Origin: an uncultured Collinsella sp.
GTDB taxonomy: Bacteria > Actinomycetota > Coriobacteriia > Coriobacteriales > Coriobacteriaceae
DNA: 10,871 bases
Assembly (NCBI GenBank): GCA_902464965.1
Contig: CABQLI010000069.1
Coordinates: 1-10,871 of the forward strand
Direction: 5' to 3'
Below the pieces are notes generated by a model that saw only the letters and a list, made by a program, of their open reading frames with translations, ran no database searches and had not been told where the DNA came from. Numbering within the stretch: position 1 is the first letter of the stretch; every line of letters starts with the position of its first letter. The position numbers and the translations under genes are program-made. Shown piece after piece: positions 4,934 to 10,871 of the stretch.

Positions 4934-6022
4934 ATGGATTTGCTGATTGATATTCTGCTCGACGCCGGCAAGGACACGCTCTCGCTGGTGCCGTTTTTGT
5001 TGGTGACGTATTTGGCTCTTGAGACCCTTGAGCACGTTGCAGGCGACCGCGTTAACGGCGCCATCAAGCGTGCCGGTGCCGCGGGCCCCGTGGTTGGATC
5101 GTTGCTGGGCATGGTGCCGCAGTGCGGCTTTTCGGCCATGGCGGCCACGCTGTACGCCGGTCGCGTTGTGACGCTGGGTACCCTGGTGGCGGTGTTTCTC
5201 TCGACCTCTGACGAGATGCTGCCGCTGCTGCTTGCCGAGCAGGTTCCCATGCAGACTATGGCAATGCTTTTGGCTTCGAAGGCACTGATCGCACTGGTCA
5301 CGGGTTTTATCGTGGACGCTGCCATTCGCGGCCTGCGCCGTAACGCCCGCGCGCACGCGGCGATTCGCCGCACCGTGCTGGGAACCGCGGCCAATCCCAC
5401 CCATGTGAACTGCGCGCACGACGACCATACCGGGGGCGACATCATTGATGAAGTGGCCGAGGCGGGCGTAAGTGCTGATCACATCCACGAGCTGTGCGAA
5501 CGCGATCATTGCGGCTGTGACGAGGATGAGGACGAGCACGGACACGGACACGGACACGATCACGGTCATGAGGGCGAGCATGAACACCATGATGGCCACG
5601 GTCACTCCCACTCCCACGAAGGGACGCCTGTCCTGTCGATCATCCGCAGCGCGATCTCGCACACCGTGCAGGTATCGGTATTCATTTTTCTGGTGACGCT
5701 GATTCTGGTCGCCGTGCTCGAGACCTTCGGAGAGTCCGCGATCGAGCAGTTCCTGCGTGGCAACGAGACGCTCGCCGTCTTGGGCTCGGCACTCGTCGGC
5801 CTGATCCCCAACTGCTCGGCCAGTGTCGTCATCACGCAGCTGTACCTGGAAGGCGCGCTGCAGCTGGCACCGATGCTCGCCGGCACGCTTATTTCCGCCG
5901 GCGTGGGCTACCTGGTGCTGTTCCGCACCAACCGCAGCGCCCGCGAAAACGCTGTGTTTCTGATCATGATGTATGTCATCGGCGCGGGCTGGGGCCTTAT
6001 CCTTTCTGCCTTTGGGTTCTAA
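4934..6022 (+). CDS. ArsP_2-type putative heavy-metal exporter with His-rich loop
   Basis: A 362-residue integral membrane protein resembling the family annotated as putative 10-TM heavy-metal exporter (ArsP_2), also called putative manganese transporter or arsenic efflux protein. It is built from two similar halves: GSLLGMVPQCGFSAMAATLY (55-74) and GSALVGLIPNCSASVVITQLY (284-304, first part shown by key residues P62-x-C64 and P292-x-C294). Hydrophobic segments lie near 15-30, 50-75, 80-100, 108-130, 235-263, 281-300, 311-330 and 339-360. The cytoplasmic or external loop 155-230 is rich in Cys, Asp and His, with 13 histidines between 202 and 228, a likely metal-binding segment. The transported ion is not settled by sequence; manganese, zinc or arsenite are all conceivable. 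ATG at 4934 follows GAAAGG. It is transcribed alone, divergent from the exonuclease gene. Confidence 0.85.
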   Translation: MDLLIDILLDAGKDTLSLVPFLLVTYLALETLEHVAGDRVNGAIKRAGAAGPVVGSLLGMVPQCGFSAMAATLYAGRVVTLGTLVAVFLSTSDEMLPLLLAEQVPMQTMAMLLASKALIALVTGFIVDAAIRGLRRNARAHAAIRRTVLGTAANPTHVNCAHDDHTGGDIIDEVAEAGVSADHIHELCERDHCGCDEDEDEHGHGHGHDHGHEGEHEHHDGHGHSHSHEGTPVLSIIRSAISHTVQVSVFIFLVTLILVAVLETFGESAIEQFLRGNETLAVLGSALVGLIPNCSASVVITQLYLEGALQLAPMLAGTLISAGVGYLVLFRTNRSARENAVFLIMMYVIGAGWGLILSAFGF

Positions 6023-6115
6023 GTGGATGTTTGGGGCATGCCGTAAAACTAGGACATGCCATAAATTCCACCGCCATGACCTGGGCGTTGGATGCGTGTC
6101 AATCTTTAAAACAAA

Positions 6116-6152
6116 AAGGTAGATTTTTAGGCATGTCCCAAAAATCTACCTT
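6116..6152 (-). terminator. Strong intrinsic terminator between exporter and yaiI genes
   Basis: A perfect 13-bp stem, AAGGTAGATTTTT (6116-6128) / AAAAATCTACCTT (6140-6152), surrounds an 11-base loop. On the minus strand it starts 2 bases past the stop of the YaiI-family gene and is followed by TTTTTGTTTT, a good U-tract. The A/T ends of the stem may let it also stop the convergent exporter transcript from the + strand. Confidence 0.85.
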
Positions 6153-6154
6153 GG

Positions 6155-6637
6155 TTAGCGCAGCAGCTCGGTGAGGTTGCGTTTAAAGCGAGCGCGATCT
6201 TCGCTGGTGAAGGCTGCCGGCCCGCGGGTGCGACCGCCAGCGCGGCGTACCTTCTTTTCCTCGTGGCGAATAAACAACTGCATGTCGATGGTCGCTTTGT
6301 CGTAGACGCGCCCGCGCACACCGATGGCGGCGGCATCGCGCCCGAGCACCATGCTCGCCAAGCCAATGTCCTGCGTCACGACCACGTCGCCCGCCTGCAG
6401 GCGTTCGACAATGGCAAAGTCGGCGCTGTCGGCGCCTACACTCACGTCGAGCGTCGTGACCCAAAAGCCGCGTCGCGCGTGTTCGGTATCGCGCGGGTCG
6501 TCGCGGCGAATGTGCCGTTCCAGGTTTTGCGTGCTGTTGCCGGCGATAACAACGGCGACGCCCGCCCTCCGCGCGCAGTCAATCGACTCGCGCGTGACCG
6601 GGCAGGCGTCGGCATCAATAAAGAGCGTTCGCGGCAT
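6155..6637 (-). CDS. yaiI: YaiI/YqxD-family (DUF188) PIN-like protein
   Basis: A 160-residue soluble protein of the YaiI/YqxD (UPF0178) family, length typical. Family marks are DADACPV (8-14), the acidic GADSADFAIVERL segment (D70, D73), GDVVVTQD (83-90, D90) followed by IGLAS, and the C-terminal GPAAFTSEDRARFKRNL pattern. The acidic residues are arranged as in PIN-domain nucleases, so RNA cleavage is a reasonable guess, but no substrate is established for the family as far as I know. Its ATG directly follows the TAG stop of the HdeD-like gene with no base between them, and no independent ribosome site is evident. Translation probably depends on reinitiation by ribosomes that finish the upstream gene. 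Confidence 0.92.
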   Translation of the reverse strand: MPRTLFIDADACPVTRESIDCARRAGVAVVIAGNSTQNLERHIRRDDPRDTEHARRGFWVTTLDVSVGADSADFAIVERLQAGDVVVTQDIGLASMVLGRDAAAIGVRGRVYDKATIDMQLFIRHEEKKVRRAGGRTRGPAAFTSEDRARFKRNLTELLR

Positions 6638-7240
6638 CTAGTGCACCAGTTTGCCAAATTGAATAGCGCGAACAATCAGCGTTACGCCAAACACCAGCAG
6701 CGCGGCGCCGCTAAAGATGACGAGCATCTTGGCCGACCACAGCGGATAGATAAACACGAACATGCCGGCGATGATGGAGAGCGCGCCGCTCAGGATGGCG
6801 AGGGCGCGGTTGGACGAAAGCTCGGACTCCAGAATGGACATGACACCTTCGACAATCCAGCCAAAGCCGGCCACGATAACCACCATCGTGGTGAGCGTCG
6901 CGGTCGAGAAGGCCTGGTTGCGCAGGATTATGACGCCGCCCAAGATAATGAGTAGGTTGGAGATGATGCTCGTCACGCGCCAGCCGGTGGGCAGCAGTGG
7001 CTCAAAAATGGCAGTGAACAGTCTGATGGCTGCCGTAATCACAAAGTAGAAGCCCAGGACGGTCGTCAAAAAGACGAGGGACTTGGCGGGTGCAAAAAGC
7101 AACGCGATACCAGCAATGAGCGCTAAGACGCCCGTGATGGCGTAGATCCAGCGTACGGCCTTGACGGCTTTGCCCGCCATGCTTTTCTCGTCAAATCCAA
7201 ACTGGCTCGATTTTTGGTCATCGTTCTTAAAGATGCCCAT
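6638..7240 (-). CDS. HdeD-family (DUF308) membrane protein
   Basis: A 200-residue membrane protein with six predicted transmembrane helices near 31-50, 54-78, 87-106, 112-136, 145-164 and 168-193, in three hairpin pairs with glycine-rich starts (GVLALIAGIALLFAP; ALSIIAGMFVFIYP), the pattern of HdeD/DUF308 proteins. E. coli HdeD is linked to acid resistance; here the role is unknown. The N-terminal 25 residues are polar and probably cytoplasmic. ATG at 7240 is backed by a strong AAAGGAG ribosome site (7246-7252). It is the first gene of a two-gene unit with the YaiI-family gene and is divergent from the nitroreductase gene. Confidence 0.88.
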   Translation of the reverse strand: MGIFKNDDQKSSQFGFDEKSMAGKAVKAVRWIYAITGVLALIAGIALLFAPAKSLVFLTTVLGFYFVITAAIRLFTAIFEPLLPTGWRVTSIISNLLIILGGVIILRNQAFSTATLTTMVVIVAGFGWIVEGVMSILESELSSNRALAILSGALSIIAGMFVFIYPLWSAKMLVIFSGAALLVFGVTLIVRAIQFGKLVH

Positions 7241-7428
7241 AATGTCTCCTTTCCGTGCGGCGTAAGCCTTGATCGTTACAACTAGTATCGCCTAAAGGCG
7301 CTGGCGTATGGGTCGGGGAGGGCGAAACGTAACCCAAAGGTCCCGAATTGTTTCCGTTGTTCCCCACGTCGCGATTTTCTATTCAACAGGTGTAGAACAT
7401 TGCAGCCCTGTTCGTTATTGCCTACGTT

Positions 7429-7447
7429 TTAGGTTAGATTTTCCTAA
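7429..7447 (+). promoter_or_regulatory. DtxR/IdeR-like box upstream of the nitroreductase gene
   Basis: TTAGGTTAGATTTTCCTAA matches the DtxR/IdeR consensus TTAGGTTAGCCTAACCTAA at 15 of 19 positions, including both outer pentamers and all nine left-hand bases. It ends 28 bases before the start codon at 7476, where it would overlap a promoter or early leader. A TAGATT inside it (7435-7440) could serve as a -10. Iron- or manganese-responsive repression is inferred. Confidence 0.5.
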
Positions 7448-7475
7448 GGACAATTGGCTTGTATTGGGGGTCCCT

Positions 7476-8147
7476 ATGAACGAAGCAGTTCCCGAGGCGC
7501 CGGTAAGCGCTGAGTCGATGGCGAAGCAAGGTTGCGAAAAGCTCGGCCTGGACACGTTTGACGCGCTGGTCCGCCGCGCCCGCACGTGCCGCCGATTTGA
7601 CGAGTCCATGCGCGTGCCGCGCGAGTTTTTGCTCGAGCTGGCGGAACTGGCGCACCTGGCTCCGTGTGGTGCCAATGCTCAGCGTCTTCGTTTTCATGTG
7701 GTGAGCGGTGCCGAGGATTGCGCGCGTGTATTTGACGAGCTCGCATGGGCCGGCGCGCTTAAGGACTGGCCGGGTCCTGCCGAGGGCGAGCGCCCGACCG
7801 GCTACATCGCGATTCTGGCCGAGCGCGCCGTTCCGGGCAAGCCTGTCGCTCCCATTACTGAGGTCGACACGGGCATTGCCGCGCAGACGATGATGCTCGC
7901 CGCCCGCAGCGCCACGCCCGAGGTGGCAGCCTGCATGTTCAAGGCCTTTACGCCCCACGCGATCGATGCCATGGGGCTCGATAACGACAAGTATGAGCTC
8001 AAGCTGATCATGGCGTTTGGCGTTCCGGCCGAGACACAGGTGATCGATGCGATCGATTCCAACCCCGACGGCTCCATCAATTATTGGCGCGACGAGGCGC
8101 GGGTGCACCACGTACCCAAGCGCTCGCTTGCCGACGTGCTGCTGTAG
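7476..8147 (+). CDS. Nitroreductase-family flavoprotein
   Basis: A 223-residue protein of the FMN-dependent nitroreductase fold. RRARTCRRFDES (33-44) matches the N-terminal phosphate-binding R-S-x-R region, and LAPCGANAQRLRF (61-73) corresponds to the usual APSGxNxQ motif with Cys in place of Ser. D131-T-G-I-A-A-Q-T-M-M-L-A-A matches the mid-helix that precedes the GLG segment; here that segment is replaced by SATPEV. No ferredoxin domain is present. The physiological substrate is unknown; NAD(P)H-dependent reduction is the family activity. The reading frame is open upstream to 7308, but the family begins close to ATG 7476, the DtxR-like box lies inside the longer version, and a G-rich stretch (7466-7470) precedes 7476. 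The ribosome site is poor. It is divergent from the HdeD-like gene. Confidence 0.85.
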   Translation: MNEAVPEAPVSAESMAKQGCEKLGLDTFDALVRRARTCRRFDESMRVPREFLLELAELAHLAPCGANAQRLRFHVVSGAEDCARVFDELAWAGALKDWPGPAEGERPTGYIAILAERAVPGKPVAPITEVDTGIAAQTMMLAARSATPEVAACMFKAFTPHAIDAMGLDNDKYELKLIMAFGVPAETQVIDAIDSNPDGSINYWRDEARVHHVPKRSLADVLL

Positions 8148-8182
8148 TTGTGCGTCGTTGCGGTGCAATCCGGCGGCAAAAT

Positions 8183-8213
8183 CACCACAAAGGCTCCTGT
8201 CCCCTTTGTGGTG
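8183..8213 (+). terminator. 11-bp hairpin in the gap before the first histidine phosphatase gene
   Basis: CACCACAAAGG (8183-8193) and CCTTTGTGGTG (8203-8213) form a perfect stem with a 9-base loop. No T-run follows on the + strand. It may end the nitroreductase transcript, but only 17 bases separate it from the next start codon, too few for a promoter, so it may be part of the leader of the phosphatase mRNA. Confidence 0.5.
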
Positions 8214-8230
8214 GTACGAGGGGAGGGTGT

Positions 8231-8773
8231 GTGGCAGATCTGTATTTGGTGCGGCATGGGCAGACTGAGCTCAATGTGCAGAGCATTTTGCAGGGCTGGC
8301 ACGATTCGCCGCTTACGGCGCGCGGGCGCGAGCAGGCGCTGACGGCGCGTACGGCGTTTGCGGCGCGTGGCGTGGCCTTTGATCATGTGTATTCCTCGCC
8401 GTTGGGCCGGGCGCGGCATACGGCCGAGCTTATCGTTGGCGAGGGCCGTTCCATTGAGCTGGTCGATGACCTGCGTGAGTGGCATTTTGGCTCGCTGGAG
8501 GGCACATCAAATCGCGAGATGCCGCCGCAGCCCTGGGGCGATTATCCGGTGGCCTTTGGCGGTGAGTCGGAAGTGCAGCTTCAGTCGCGCATGGTCGCGG
8601 TGCTGTCCCGCATCATGGCCAGGCCGCAGCACGACTGCGTGCTGGCGGTTTCCCACGGCTCAGCCTGCCAGGAGTTTCTTGAGTATGTGACTGGCGGGGG
8701 AGAGCTGCCCGACAACGGTGCCGTGCTTCATTTTGGCTATTGCGACGGGGCGTTTTCGCTCTTGGGTTGGTAA
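8231..8773 (+). CDS. Histidine phosphatase family protein (phosphoglycerate-mutase-like), copy 1
   Basis: A 180-residue phosphatase of the histidine (acid) phosphatase superfamily, branch 1. LVRHGQTELN (6-15) contains the catalytic H9 with R8; SSPLGRARHTAE supplies R60; LREWHFGSLEG supplies the likely acid E83; and AVSHGS supplies H142. The substrate is unknown; the family covers phosphoglycerate mutases, alpha-ribazole and sugar phosphatases. The start is taken as GTG 8231, just before the conserved ADLYLVRHG, with GGAGG at 8222-8226. The frame stays open to 8084 inside the previous gene, but that extension has no family sequence. Its stop is 17 bases before the start of a second gene of the same family, so the two form an operon. 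Confidence 0.9.
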   Translation: MADLYLVRHGQTELNVQSILQGWHDSPLTARGREQALTARTAFAARGVAFDHVYSSPLGRARHTAELIVGEGRSIELVDDLREWHFGSLEGTSNREMPPQPWGDYPVAFGGESEVQLQSRMVAVLSRIMARPQHDCVLAVSHGSACQEFLEYVTGGGELPDNGAVLHFGYCDGAFSLLGW

Positions 8774-8790
8774 CGAACGAAAGGACCCCT

Positions 8791-9426
8791 ATGAATAAAG
8801 ACCTGTATCTGGTTCGTCATGGACAGACGATATTCAACCTTAAGCGTATCATTCAAGGGTGGAGTGACTCGCCGCTTACGCAGTTGGGTTGCGACCAGGC
8901 GGCGCGCGCCGGCATGTTTTTACGTGCGCGCGGCATTGAGCCCGATCATGCCTACACCTCCACGCTTCGTCGCACCGAGCAGACTATCGCCAACTTGTGG
9001 CCGGGCTTGGCGTACGAGCGCCTGGACGGCCTGCGTGAGTGGTTCTTTGGCGACTTTGAGGCCGAGCGCGTGATGCTCATGCCCGAGCGCCCGTGGCGCG
9101 ACTTCTATCGCCAGTTTGGCGGCGAGGGCCAGATGCAGGTGCGCGAGCGCATGGTGGCGACGCTGACCGAGCTTATGCAGCGTCCGGACCATACGTGCGT
9201 GCTCGCGGTAAGCCATGGCTCGGCCATCAAGGAGTTCATGGACCACGTGAAGGGTGCGGCGGCCGACGAGCGCGATCGTGTGCCGGGCAACTGCTCGGTG
9301 CTACATTTCGTGTTTGACGACGAGGCCGGTACGTTTGAGCTGATTGAGATTTTTACGCAGGAGGATTACGCGCGCGAGCTGGGGCTTGAACCGCTTGTGG
9401 CTACTGCAGGTCCGCAGCGCGGATAA
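8791..9426 (+). CDS. Histidine phosphatase family protein, copy 2
   Basis: A 211-residue paralogue of the preceding protein. LVRHGQTIFN contains H10; TSTLRRTEQT carries the arginines of the phosphate pocket (R60, R61); LREWFFGDFEAE has E83; AVSHGS has H142. Compared with copy 1 it has a longer C-terminal tail (about 160-211, acidic, ending LVATAGPQRG). Shared stretches such as QGW.DSPLT, LREW.FG and CVLAVSHGSA point to a tandem duplication followed by divergence. ATG 8791 has AAAGGA at 8780-8785, a better site than the ATG at 8740, which lies within copy 1. It is the last gene before the terminator at 9474. Confidence 0.9.
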   Translation: MNKDLYLVRHGQTIFNLKRIIQGWSDSPLTQLGCDQAARAGMFLRARGIEPDHAYTSTLRRTEQTIANLWPGLAYERLDGLREWFFGDFEAERVMLMPERPWRDFYRQFGGEGQMQVRERMVATLTELMQRPDHTCVLAVSHGSAIKEFMDHVKGAAADERDRVPGNCSVLHFVFDDEAGTFELIEIFTQEDYARELGLEPLVATAGPQRG

Positions 9427-9473
9427 CGCGAGCGCGGCGGTACGGGTCGCCGGCATAGCTTCTCGACGCAAAA

Positions 9474-9510
9474 GGGGCGGAGATGCATGTACCTGCTGCA
9501 TCTCCGCCCC
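9474..9510 (+). terminator. Strong bidirectional terminator between convergent operons
   Basis: A perfect 14-bp stem, GGGGCGGAGATGCA / TGCATCTCCGCCCC, with a 9-base loop lies 47 bases after the second phosphatase gene. On the + strand it is followed by CTGTTTGTT; on the minus strand by TTTTGC. It lies between the phosphatases and the convergent gene ending at 9557, so it can serve both. Confidence 0.85.
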
Positions 9511-9556
9511 CTGTTTGTTGAGCTGCCGATTTTTTGTGTTGGGCGCTCTGGTCTTG

Positions 9557-10237
9557 CTAGAACCGCGCGACCTGGTGCGTGAGCAGACCTGTCGGAACCT
9601 GCGGTGCGCCGCTGACCTGCGCGGCGGGGAAGAGCACGGCAACGGTAAAGTTGAACGGCTCCTTGCCGGTGTACGTTCCGGCGACACGGGCCTCATCGGC
9701 CAGCAGCTGCGACGCCCCGGTCAGAGCGGCGGCGTAGGCGGGGTCGTCGGTCAGTGCCGGCTCCGGTGCTTGGTCGAGCATAGCGCGGATGGCCCCGACG
9801 GCGTCCTCGCGCTTGACCTCCCACGCGCGGTGCGTAATGCCCGCGGGGTCGGTGACGGCGTAGAGCGACGCGCCCTCTTTGGCGGCGCCCAGGATGATAT
9901 CCATGACGGGCGAGGCCTCGTAGGCGAGCGACACGGGGCGCGGCTGCACCTTGAGCTCGGCGATCGCGCGCGCGGCGGCGGCCACGTCAGCGCTGGCATC
10001 GCCCTTGTCGCCCGCAAGTACACTCGTCGGGCAGATCGCCACGATACCCGTCACACGTCCCGGCTCGCCCGAGCATTCGTACACGTAATACGCCGCACCC
10101 GGGTCCTTGAGCATCAGGCCATCGGCAATGGCTCCGCGCAGAGCATCGTTGCCGCTCAGGATGCTGCCCATTGCAGGCAGCGCCTCGAGCACGCGGTCCT
10201 GAGCCGGGCGGATGCAGGGAAACGGAAGTGCTTTCAT
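9557..10237 (-). CDS. Short DUF1015-like protein
   Basis: A 226-residue protein whose layout follows DUF1015: an N-terminal FPCIRPAQDR (6-15), an A-Y-Y-V-Y-E strand followed by GRVTGIVAI (about 48-68), a segment like GPV-LAY (here RPVSLAYEAS) and a THRAWEV strand, as in the family's H-x-x-W. The family is usually around 400 residues; this one is much shorter and lacks the KHE-T motif and the ADGHHR motif, where DDPAYAAALTGA seems to stand in. It may be a reduced, non-catalytic relative. The assignment is from pattern only. It follows the M20 peptidase gene by 37 bases and has AGGA upstream of ATG 10237, so the two are probably co-transcribed. The biochemical role is unknown. Confidence 0.55.
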   Translation of the reverse strand: MKALPFPCIRPAQDRVLEALPAMGSILSGNDALRGAIADGLMLKDPGAAYYVYECSGEPGRVTGIVAICPTSVLAGDKGDASADVAAAARAIAELKVQPRPVSLAYEASPVMDIILGAAKEGASLYAVTDPAGITHRAWEVKREDAVGAIRAMLDQAPEPALTDDPAYAAALTGASQLLADEARVAGTYTGKEPFNFTVAVLFPAAQVSGAPQVPTGLLTHQVARF

Positions 10238-10276
10238 GGGCGGTCCTAACGCACGAGTCGGTTTGTTCGCGGCTTA

Positions 10277-10871
10277 TTATGCCCCAACTTGGCCGCTCGC
10301 GTCCCAGAGCACGTTATCGGCGAGCGCGATTAGCACCTGCTGACAACGAACGATATCGGCATGGGGCACATATTCGTTGGGCTTGTGCGCGAGCGCGAGC
10401 GACCCGGGACCGTAGCTCATGCAATTGCGGTTGCCTGTCTTGCCGGCAATGACGGCGGTGTCGGTGTAGCCGGTAAAGAAGCCGACGGTCGTGTCCGCGT
10501 CCGTCACGTCATCGGCGGCACGCTTGAGCGCTGCTAGAAGAGGAGAGTTCGGGTCGCGCTCGATGGCGGGGCGGTCGCCCGTCACGGTGTAGCTGCCATG
10601 GCAACCGGGAACGGCGGCTTCGGCGACGGCGATGGCCTGCTCTACCATGCGCGTCGCGGCGGCCGTATCGGTCGGCGGGGTCAGACGCATGTCGACCCAG
10701 ACTTTGGCGCGGTCGGGCACGACATAGGGGCGATATCCGCCCTCGATTTGGCCAAACGTGATGGTCGAAGGCCCCAGCTCATCGTGCGCGGGCAGCGCCA
10801 CAAACGCGCGACGGAGCGAACACACGACCTCGGCCATGGCGGCGACGGCATCCGCGCCCTTCCACGGCTGG
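10277..10871 (-). CDS. M20-family metallopeptidase (C-terminal part; 5' end beyond right edge)
   Basis: About 198 residues of the C-terminal half of an M20 (ArgE/DapE/ACY1/CPG2) zinc amidohydrolase. The first visible residues, PWKGADAVAAM, belong to the dimerisation domain; VWVDMRLTP and GDRPAIE continue it. In the second half of the catalytic domain GYTDTAVIAGKTG and YGPGSLALAHKPNEYV are seen; the histidine in AHKPNEYV is the usual last zinc ligand. The N-terminal metal ligands and the catalytic Glu are outside the window. Substrate (succinyl-diaminopimelate, N-acyl amino acid or dipeptide) cannot be chosen. An internal ATG at 10837 is not the start, as the conserved frame runs through the window edge. 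Confidence 0.9.
   Translation of the reverse strand, partial: QPWKGADAVAAMAEVVCSLRRAFVALPAHDELGPSTITFGQIEGGYRPYVVPDRAKVWVDMRLTPPTDTAAATRMVEQAIAVAEAAVPGCHGSYTVTGDRPAIERDPNSPLLAALKRAADDVTDADTTVGFFTGYTDTAVIAGKTGNRNCMSYGPGSLALAHKPNEYVPHADIVRCQQVLIALADNVLWDASGQVGA

Noticed and set aside
5537..5617. CRISPR-like or satellite array
   Set aside because: The hexamer repeats are in frame, encode the His-rich loop and have no spacers.
4895..5662. 255-residue open frame on the minus strand opposite the exporter gene
   Set aside because: Composition (Arg/His/Gln-rich with valine runs) is a by-product of the His-rich coding region; no start signals or motifs.
7308..7475. N-terminal extension of the nitroreductase
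   Set aside because: The extra 56 residues have no family similarity, cover the DtxR-like box and probable promoter, and lack a ribosome site; ATG 7476 fits the family start.
7434..8168. 244-residue minus strand frame opposite the nitroreductase gene
   Set aside because: Antisense of a protein with clear family motifs; no credible start region.
9344..10249. 301-residue + strand frame across the terminator and opposite the DUF1015-like gene
   Set aside because: It reads through a 14-bp perfect terminator hairpin and overlaps two supported genes; the product has no recognisable domain.

Overview
The window is high-GC bacterial DNA, apart from one AT-richer patch at about 1906-3700. It carries eleven genes in short operons on both strands. 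The protein style (zinc-type ArsR/SmtB regulator with a CadA-like pump, ArsP_2-type exporter with a His-rich loop, HdeD, YaiI/YqxD, short DUF1015-like protein, paired histidine phosphatases, nuclease-fold protein of a type common in gut actinobacteria) fits a Coriobacteriia genome, probably Collinsella. That assignment is inference from general familiarity, not from a search.

Region 1 (1-1905) is a zinc/cadmium efflux locus read leftwards: an ArsR/SmtB-type repressor with an intact SmtB-like alpha-5 metal site, a free-standing 72-residue HMA metal-binding protein, and a P1B-type ATPase cut by the left edge. The repressor has a consensus sigma-70 promoter with an operator filling the spacer. 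The same arrangement recurs in front of the ATPase, with a hairpin between the HMA gene and the ATPase. The unit therefore looks like two transcripts under one repressor.

Region 2 (1906-3792) is AT-richer and accessory in character. It holds one gene (2251-3441) whose product has a restriction-endonuclease-like core (DUF559/Vsr-like), flanked by two gene-free stretches of about 350 bases. The left stretch carries a diverged 24-base repeat in inverted orientation. The right stretch carries two palindromes and a strong GC-rich hairpin.

Region 3 (3793-6152) has a DEDDh 3'-5' exonuclease gene read leftwards and, divergently, a metal exporter of the ArsP_2 type with a 13-histidine loop. Their shared intergenic region has a likely promoter and a repeated CTAGGAC motif. 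A 13-bp perfect hairpin separates the exporter from the convergent yaiI gene.

Region 4 (6155-9510) has an HdeD-like membrane protein whose stop codon abuts the start of a YaiI/YqxD-family protein (leftward). Divergent to it are a nitroreductase-family protein preceded by a DtxR/IdeR-like box, and two tandem histidine phosphatases. The block ends in a strong bidirectional terminator.

Region 5 (9557-10871) reads leftwards: a metallopeptidase of family M20 (N-terminus beyond the right edge), then a shortened DUF1015-like protein 37 bases downstream.

No tRNA, rRNA, CRISPR array or transposase gene was seen. The most unusual items are the split CadA system with repeated promoter-operator modules, the inverted-repeat/nuclease island, the iron-box-like site before the nitroreductase, and the reduced DUF1015 protein.
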